Source of the DNA: Euonymus europaeus | Lineage: Eukaryota > Streptophyta > Magnoliopsida > Celastrales > Celastraceae | Assembly: GCA_963580455.1 (NCBI GenBank) | Contig: OY756957.1 | Span: 5,275,001-5,339,000, forward strand | Reading direction: 5' to 3' | DNA length: 64,000 nucleotides | Shown: positions 57,801-64,000 of the stretch, one piece after another | Layout of the letters: each line of letters starts with the position of its first letter | Position numbering within the stretch: position 1 is the first letter of the stretch | Position numbers and translations under genes: made by a program | The notes under the pieces: generated by a model | Seen by the model: only the letters and a program-made list of their open reading frames with translations | Told to the model about the DNA's origin: nothing | Database searches by the model: none

Positions 57801-60591
57801 CCATATGTTCTACCAGCATGACATTTGGACCTCTATAAAAAAGTGTAAACAACTCACACGCACAAGACCATACAATGGGCGTGATCGGAACATACAGGAT
57901 GTATGCAGAATTTACCCTTACATAATATGTGAAGACGCTGTTTCTAGGAATTGAATTTTTGTTGTTTTGCCATCAATAAAACCATCAGCCAAATCCTCAG
58001 TATCTAAATTTTTATTTCTGTTGTTTTTCCATTAGTAAAACAGTCAAGGGTGCTTTTATACCATTGTGTCACTGCAGTGCCTTCAACAAGGACAGCATTT
58101 TTCTTTATTCTACTGTTCTATTATTGTGCCATAAGACCTTAAAATTACAAAAAACATCATCAAATGTTGCTGTCATTGTATATGTTCAATTCTCAATCCA
58201 ATGGAGTATCACAATTGTACTATGTATTATCCTGAGTTATTTGTTCACTGACTCACAATCTTCGAACATGAACTGAACTTATTGCCATACGCAACATAAA
58301 TATTCTCTTTTCAAATGAAAGAGTAAGACTGTATCATCTGGAAACATAGAAAACAATGGGAACTCCTTCATAATATACTGAGTCATTTGTAATAAGACAC
58401 ACAGGAAAACCTAATAAGACTAACATGATGTATTCAATGAATTCCAATAACTAAAATAGCTAAGGTTTGATATATCAACTAAGGCTTGTCCATATTCTTA
58501 TCTCGGCTTCCTCTTGTCCATCTACCACCCATACACTGAATTAGATAGCCCAACATCAAATGCCAATCAATCAGCTCATTTCATCCTTATTCTTGATTCT
58601 CCATTTAGATTTCCAACTTTTGAATAGAGATTACTGATCAAGTTGAATCATATAACGAATTGAACTCCAACCATAACTCCAATATTCACTTGACTGAGTT
58701 TTCTGTTCTTCTATTTGCAAACAAATAAGAATAACTTTTTTTTATATGAAAAATATTGATTTTATTATTAATTGTTTTTCACATTTGGAAGGATTCAAAA
58801 TTTCAACCACTTTGACATCCAAAGGAATGAGCGTATAAGTATAACTGCTGGCAGCTATTAGTATTATCACATTTGATAATGCAGGTTGAAGAGGTTAAAA
58901 AAATAAACGCGTGCACAACTAAACTCTGTGTTCACCAGTTGTCAGCTTGTTCAATTCAAGTCGCACCCCATTTCTCTCGCCTTAAAAACAATACTTTACT
59001 GTTCAAGTATTCCCTTAAGAATGATTCTAGTGATTAATTCTCGCTGAGCATATCGGAGAGACAGTTTTCAACGAGCATGATAAGGATGGCATTTTTTTGC
59101 AGGTTTCAGCTAGTGAATAACTAATATCTTCTCATCAATCTCACTCAGTTGGAAAAACAAAGAGGATGCTTACAGGTAATGAACATAATTATTGTGCTGT
59201 AATATGAATATGGTACTGAAGAAAATATTTTTTTAAAAGACGGGGAAACTAGACTCATTAGACCTAAGCACATAACATATTTTAACATGCGTAAAAAAAA
59301 GAACATCCCAGGAGAAAATTGAATGGCTTAGAACACGATATTGGGTTATCTCCACTCTCAGCTATAGCATCGCCATATGCAAACAGCAAATCCACACTAA
59401 AATGTAGCTACATATTTTATAATACCTACTATTGCTCCACCCAAAACAAAATAATACCTAATATAACTGTTGTCCCAGAGAGCTCCTTTGTGAACTTGAT
59501 AACTCTTGCAGAATCCGTAGCTCTGGCACCAATAGCGGATTTCTGCACTTCTTTGGCTACTTTGTCAATGTGGGAAGTTGAGGATCTCAAATTATTACCG
59601 GTGGAATGTTCATTTGGATTGTGGACTTCTACCTATGTTTCAAGTAACAATTTCACCGTTCCTCATAAAAATTGAGGCATAAAATGTCATCTTAAAAAAA
59701 TAAGCAAAATGGAAATGCTATATTTGACCTACCTCCCCTGACTTGTCAATCCTATCACTTGTGCCAGCATCATTTTCTGAGAAACTCCTTTCATATTTAG
59801 GTGACTGTTCTTGCACAGCCAAGTCATCCGGCGGATCTGATCTCCTGGTCAGCAACACTTTACCAGGAATACTGCGCCCTTTAAGCAGCCTTGATTGCAA
59901 AAAATAAAAGCCAATTTAACTGATGCAGTTGCATGATCAGCAGATGGTAAATGGGTGACACACGTGTTCAACAACAAAGAAGATATGTGATATATACCGA
60001 ACTAGCCATTGATTAGTCAGGAGATCCACCCAAATAACTCAAAACATTATAAAATTGACATTCACACAGGTCACACAAACAAATAGCATCGTTCCTCATA
60101 AAATTGTGCATGATGCAATTAGGAAGAGAACAAGATAAAGGAACACGATTTATGTCTGGCAGGAGCTTTCAAACTACTGATGAATTGACATTCACATGAA
60201 CTTTGATGGTCGAATGGGATCACAAACTTTTCACATAGTGGGTTAGCGAATCCAAGTAAAAATCACAAAAATTTACCACTAAGAAATAAAAAATATATAT
60301 AATTTCCAGATATTGGAATTGTAACTAAACGACATAAACATGGAATCACTTCCCAAACTAAGGTGAGATTCTGAAAAACTAAGTCCGATTTCAGAGATCT
60401 GAGTCATTTCCCCAAATCTAAGGAAGCACTGTAATAATGCAAAGCGCATCCGGGGAGAAATTGAAGAGAAACAAGAATTGCTAGGAATCGGAATTTACAT
60501 ACCCTTGAACATTCTTGAGTGTTTGGTTGAACCTTGAATCCAGACTTGTCTCGCTCTTGCGCTGATCTTCTCCTACGTTTCTGTTGTTCAT
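51890..60591 (-). CDS. TBC-domain RabGAP, GYP1/TBC1D22 type
   Basis: Rab GTPase-activating protein for membrane traffic. Ten exons: 60503-60591, 59733-59889, 59458-59632, 57033-57103, 56371-56508, 56151-56242, 53905-54176, 52842-52927, 52578-52679 and 51890-52051; 447 residues with consistent phases. An N-terminal disordered part (MNNRNVGEDQRKSETSLDSR) precedes SARVIKFTKELSG. The TBC domain starts RLRELSWSGVPPYMRPMVWR. Both catalytic fingers are present: the arginine finger in IAVDCPRTVPDV, and the glutamine finger in RHPASGYVQGINDL. Later blocks are PGIQRLVFKLKELVRRID, FLQFAFRWFNCLLIRE, TRLWDTYLAEGDALPDFLVY and a C-terminal helix, LQKLDFQELVMFLQHLPTQN. Exon 1 to 2 and the 2.6 kb and 2 kb introns contain SINEs. 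Two site II motifs (60845-60850, 60864-60869) lie upstream. Confidence 0.92.
53686..53815 (+). mobile_element. Au-type SINE, diverged
   Basis: It begins AGCAGGCATGTGCAGTGGTA, then GTTGTAAAGGTGGAACCTAC, ATGTTCAATTTCTTAAAATA, TTATGCGAGGGTAAGTCTAC and GTACATCATGCC, truncated after that. It lies in the TBC gene, opposite to its transcription. Confidence 0.7.
54434..54520 (+). mobile_element. Box B-containing tRNA-like fragment
   Basis: GGGTTCAAGTCCCCATCCCC is a good box B/T-arm match, preceded by GAGCACGACTACTTCAACTT, which might be a diverged D-arm. No acceptor-stem pairing was found, so it is more likely a SINE fragment than a tRNA gene. It lies in a TBC-gene intron. Confidence 0.3.
55684..55878 (-). 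mobile_element. tRNA-derived SINE, second family
   Basis: The reverse strand starts TGTAGCCCAATGGAAAGGGT (box A), has TTGGGTTGGAATCTCACATG (box B), then a unique body running to CAGGTGGGTCCAATATGGCC and CTCAGGGACATTCCACT. The body differs from the Au copies, so this is a separate family. It lies in the 2 kb intron of the TBC gene. Confidence 0.6.
57850..57959 (-). mobile_element. Au-type SINE, 3' part
   Basis: The reverse strand has CAATTCCTAGAAACAGCGTC, TTATGTAAGGGTAAATTCTG, CATCCTGTATGTTCCGATCA and TTGTATGGTCTTGTGCGTG. The 5' tRNA-like part is absent. It lies in a TBC-gene intron. Confidence 0.7.
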
Positions 60592-61292
60592 GGGAACTCG
60601 TTGCTATTACTGTACAAAAAGATCATGCTCTGTGTATGATCCTTTCTCTCCAAGCACCGGAAGAACAAAACAAAGCTACGAATTGATTTTGGGTTTCAAG
60701 TGCTAGGAATTCATTGACAACTCCCTGATTCTTTTTTTTTATGCAACCCGATGAAATGGCCAGTATCTATGGTTCCTGGATTCGGATCTTTTTCCAGTTC
60801 TTGTGCCAAGCAAAGAAAACAAACGAGGACAAAATTAAGACCCAAGCCCAAAATCATTGAATCGGCCCAAATGCCTCTAAACTTTTTAACTTTTTATATT
60901 TTAAATTTCACTTTCATTCTTAATTTTTTTATTATACCTGTCCGAAAAATCCTAGTGCTATCTATTTGGCTTATCGGAAAAATATTAGGTGACAAACTTT
61001 GATTAACATTGTCTCTAATCATCCTTGAAGTATAAAAAGAAGAATTAATAGAAAACCTAACGCAACATGTCTTATGGTGCTCCATTTAAAGACGCAAAAC
61101 ATTTTATTTGCCGTGTTTGACATTTGAGTTCATTGGGTTGGGAGGGATTAAAAATGGTTGATTTAAGAAGAATTTATGAAAGTGAACTCCTGCTTAGTAC
61201 GTAAATGTGTTTGGATGGATTGATTAAAAAATGTATGCATAATTTTTTTTATGAGAATATTTTTGTAACTTCATATTAAAACAATAATGAAT

Positions 61293-61507
61293 ATCTCATT
61301 TTCTAAGGGTTCGAAAAAAGAAATTAAGAAGAATTCGCAAACTTTTTTAAATACCTCTAGATGTTTGCGCCAAATAGGGGTAAAAGAGTTCACGAACAAA
61401 CGAATCTCTAATTTTCAAAGGTTCAGAAAGAGAGGTTAGGAGAAGTTCGCAAACCCCTCTGAATACCTCAAAGTGTTCGCGCCAAACAGTGTGTAAAAAG
61501 GATTCAC
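61293..61507. repeat. Two diverged direct repeats of about 105 bp
   Basis: Unit 1 (61293-61397) and unit 2 (61404-61507) share TTCGCAAAC, AATACCTC, GTTTGCGCCAAA (or GTTCGCGCCAAA) and a final GGTAAAAG/TGTAAAAAG ATTCAC in the same order and spacing. Similarity by eye is about 75 percent. Confidence 0.7.
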
Positions 61508-61755
61508 TTGTTTCAACCCCTCTCAACTCATCCCTCTCAACTCATGTGCCAAGCAAAACTTATCTATTCGATCGAGCGTTTATACAGCTTATTCTCTGTC
61601 AAACATTCTCTTAAAACATTCTCAGACAACTCTCAACTGAACAAATTGAAAGTCCAAAAGCATAATTCTTACATTTCAAGTCCAAAAGTATACCTCCTAC
61701 ATTTCAGCAGCCCAAAACGACAAAGAAAGTTGATAATTAGTCCCTGATTTTGCAG

Positions 61756-61911
61756 ATGAAGAAAAGGAAACTGAAGAAAGAACAGAAGAGGAAAGGACTT
61801 GAAGCAGAGAAAGCCAAGGATGAGAAGTTGTCTAAAGAAAGCCAGAGAGAAAAACAGCCAGAGAGGCATCGGGTGCAAGAGAAACAAAAGAAAAAAATTT
61901 CTGAATCCTGA
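61756..61911 (+). other. Lys/Glu-rich short frame, possible stray exon
   Basis: A 51-residue frame, MKKRKLKKEQKRKGLEAEKA onward, directly follows an excellent acceptor-like sequence (CCTGATTTTGCAG). It is highly charged, as in coiled-coil or nucleolar proteins. A direct repeat, CCTGATCAGCCAAA, follows it. No partner exon was found, so it may be a duplicated last exon or chance. Confidence 0.2.
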
Positions 61912-62228
61912 TCAGCCAAACATAGCACCAAGCCTGATCAGCCAAATACAGCAAAATTCAGCCTTTTGTTCGAACATCCTAATGCCTAAAGCTTAGATCA
62001 AAATCATTCTTCCCAGAGAGAAAAATCTCTAGCTCTCTGTTATAATAATAGACAAGTACTGAAGGGAAGATTATACAAATGCTTATTAAAAAAATGAGAA
62101 ATGTGCCAACAAAATGACTTCATAAGAGCGCCCTCGATGAGATACTGAAAACTAGCACCCTGGAGAACTACAACAATTTGACACAGAGGCTGTCTAGTTG
62201 TCGATACATCTAACTCAAGAGTAGCATA

Positions 62229-64000
62229 TCAAGGGAGAATCTTGCGTCGGCGGCGAGGAGTCTCTCGTTTCACATACATTTTCTCCATTTCGTTAAGCTC
62301 TCGGCTTGAACCGTCTGGAAGGCTTACAAACTTCCAGCCACCCCCATTTCCACGCTTCCCTTTCGTACCCAGTTTCTCTACTGTTATGTTCCAACCTTCA
62401 GAAGAACGACGCCTGCTGTATTTGTGGCGTTTTACTTCTCCTGCCATCTGTAAACCACGAGATTGAAGCAGCTCAAAGGTGAAAATAGGAAAATATAAAC
62501 CTACATCGTTGCTGCTTCACAAAAAAAGGAAAGAGAAAATCCGCTTCATAATTGCTAGATTGGCAATTGACCACCTCAATTAGAAAGAAAATATAAAAAG
62601 GGAAGAGTAGGAATTATTATATATTTATATGGTTGAAAGTCAGTCTGTAAGGCATTTTTTTGGGTAATTGGCTAATTGCATGTTCCATTTTTACAGTTCA
62701 GCAAATCAATATCATATTCTCTATCCCGTTGTAGGCATATAAAGTTCTATGAATTATAAATGCTAGGTAACAAACACTGCCGTGCAAGCTCCATTTACTA
62801 TAATTCCTAGGCAACTAGAACATCTAAAGTGCCACATCATTCAAACTTCAGCCACATAATTTGTTCTAGGTTGCACCAGTTCACCTGATAACAATCAGCT
62901 TTTTCTATGATTTTCAGATAATAGAACATGTAAAACAAAGATAGCACAACTATTGCGCTCCTGGTGCCTAAAACTTTTACCTTCTTTTTATTGAAGTTCA
63001 TCCTTTGGACGAATTCTTCATAAAGCATATCATCCTCCTTCTTGGATATCTCATAATGAACTTCATCCAGATCTCTGGTGGTGCCATCCCAACCCTCTGG
63101 CATAACCTTGAAATCAGGTTTGTAAGGAAGTGAAGCCACATGAAACTCACGGTCATGTGAATTAAAAAATCTGCAAGAGGCAAAGAATATAATATAATGT
63201 GAGGCGTAACAAGTTTATGTTCTTCAGGAGAACAATCTGCTATTACCAAGGATTCAATGAAGTCTATATTGGACAATATGCGAGAACAGCCATATTCTCC
63301 TTGAGAACAATCAGCTATTACAAGCAAACAATATTACCACATATGACCAGAATTTTTTTAATATCGTTGGTAATTCCCAAGTATGCAAGGAAAAGTATTG
63401 TGTTTTACTAAAGGAAACCAAAGGGATATTGACAATGTTGGACAAGACTTGGGCAATAGAAAGCTATAATTTTATTTTTGATATTTCAAGTTAATCTGAG
63501 CACACACTGACTTTATTCTGATATTCTCAAAAGCATGTAAGCAAAGATCAAACCTCATGTAGTAGATGCACACACTAACTATCACAGAAAAAAAAAAGTT
63601 CAAATGAGGATAAATATTAAATAATATTCTGGAAACTAGTAAATATCAAATGGGTCGGAGTTGGCCTGTCATACTCAGGGAAGGTATCAAGGAGGAGCTC
63701 AACAGAGTCATCCAAGGGACGACCAAGCTTTTTCTCTTCTTCCTCCTCAAGTTCCTTGAGCCAAAGAATGGCATGCACCCTCTGCCTCATGATCCTATAG
63801 TCCTTCGCAAGCCTCTCAATCGTGTAGACCTCAGGATTCTCCTTGTGTAATCGATACATCTCAGCCTTCTCAGAGTCCTTGAGGTACGACCCTCTAGCAC
63901 CTGGCTCCCTCACCTGCTTCAACAGCACGCTCATCTCTCTCATCCTCTCCCCCCATCCATCAACAAACCCCTTTCCTTTCTTGTTCTCTGCCTCTAATTC
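62229..64000 (-). CDS. Mitochondrial small ribosomal subunit protein mS35-like (5' end outside)
   Basis: Three exons of the 3' part: 63675 to beyond 64000, 62981-63170 and 62229-62447. The protein reads GARGSYLKDSEKAEMYRLHK, YTIERLAKDYRIMRQRVHAI, LWLKELEEEEEKKLGRPLDD, FFNSHDREFHVASLPYKPDF, MPEGWDGTTRDLDEVHYEIS, then EVKRHKYSRRRSSEGW and a basic end, KRETPRRRRKILP. As I recall, this matches the plant 'ribosomal protein S24/S35, mitochondrial' family (MRP-S28 domain). The N-terminal exon stays open to the window edge, so the start and any presequence are not visible. The Met at 63943 is internal: the frame is open upstream of it (ELEAENKKGKGFVDGWGERM). Confidence 0.8.

Larger units (their letters stand above)
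60592..62228. other. Gap upstream of the TBC gene
   Basis: This holds the TBC promoter (with AGCCCA 60845-60850 and GGCCCA 60864-60869), a pair of about 105-bp direct repeats (61293-61507) and a Lys-rich short frame (61756-61911). GGGTTGGGAGGGATT near 61136 and the reverse-oriented CTCAACTCATCCCTCTCAAC at 61524-61543 may be the ends of an old inverted-repeat element. The 3' UTR of the mS35-like gene ends here. Confidence 0.5.

Noticed and set aside
63199..63411. Plus-strand 70-codon frame
   Set aside because: It is antisense to an intron of the mS35-like gene and without recognisable features.

Overview
The window is plant nuclear DNA, most likely from a eudicot. The signs are AT-rich sequence, many short GT-AG introns, plastid and mitochondrial targeting-type N-termini, plant-only families (class IV chitinase, PIP-type secreted peptide, PPR, VIPP1), Au-type SINEs, MITE-like elements and TGGGCC/TGGGCT (site II) promoter motifs. 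I could not narrow it to a genus. All gene models were assembled by hand from splice signals, reading-frame continuity and protein family memory; no alignment was run.

Layout, left to right. (1) 600-5041 (+): 3' part of a bacterial Pol I-type 5'-3' exonuclease gene entering from the left edge. (2) 5577-9212 (-) and 9501-13355 (+): two paralogous genes for trigger-factor N-domain-like proteins, head to head over a 288 bp shared upstream region, with matching eight-exon structures that include a 14-nt microexon. (3) 15110-18238 (+): SRP14. (4) 18742-21438 (-): an unrecognised, probably plastid, membrane-anchored protein, sharing a site-II-rich bidirectional promoter with (5) 22684-25600 (+): a DPH2 copy with one in-frame stop and no 3' exons. 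(6) 25601-35400: repeat-rich accessory DNA around a class IV chitinase (28911-29847) and, at 35428-35667 (-), a PIP-type immune signalling peptide precursor. (7) 36669-44084 (-): VIPP1/IM30 in eleven coding exons, with several SINEs and an RNase H relic in its introns. (8) 44085-47769: repeat relics only. (9) 47770-48306 (-) and 48532-49696 (+): an unknown possibly myristoylated protein and a short PPR protein sharing a 225 bp promoter with a palindromic double G-box. (10) 51890-60591 (-): a ten-exon TBC RabGAP (GYP1/TBC1D22 type). (11) 62229 to the right edge (-): mitochondrial ribosomal protein mS35-like, 5' end outside the window.

Functionally this is a mixture of housekeeping genes (organelle DNA metabolism, plastid protein biogenesis, thylakoid maintenance, SRP, mitochondrial ribosome, membrane traffic) with two defence-related genes (chitinase and PIP peptide) lying in the most repeat-rich third. 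I found no CRISPR, operon or obviously new multi-gene system. The most rewarding observations are the mirrored trigger-factor-like gene pair with its missing splice acceptor, the decayed DPH2 copy with an otherwise open frame, the large SINE fold-back at 32150-32487, and the orphan promoter-like cluster beside a degenerate initiator tRNA-Met.
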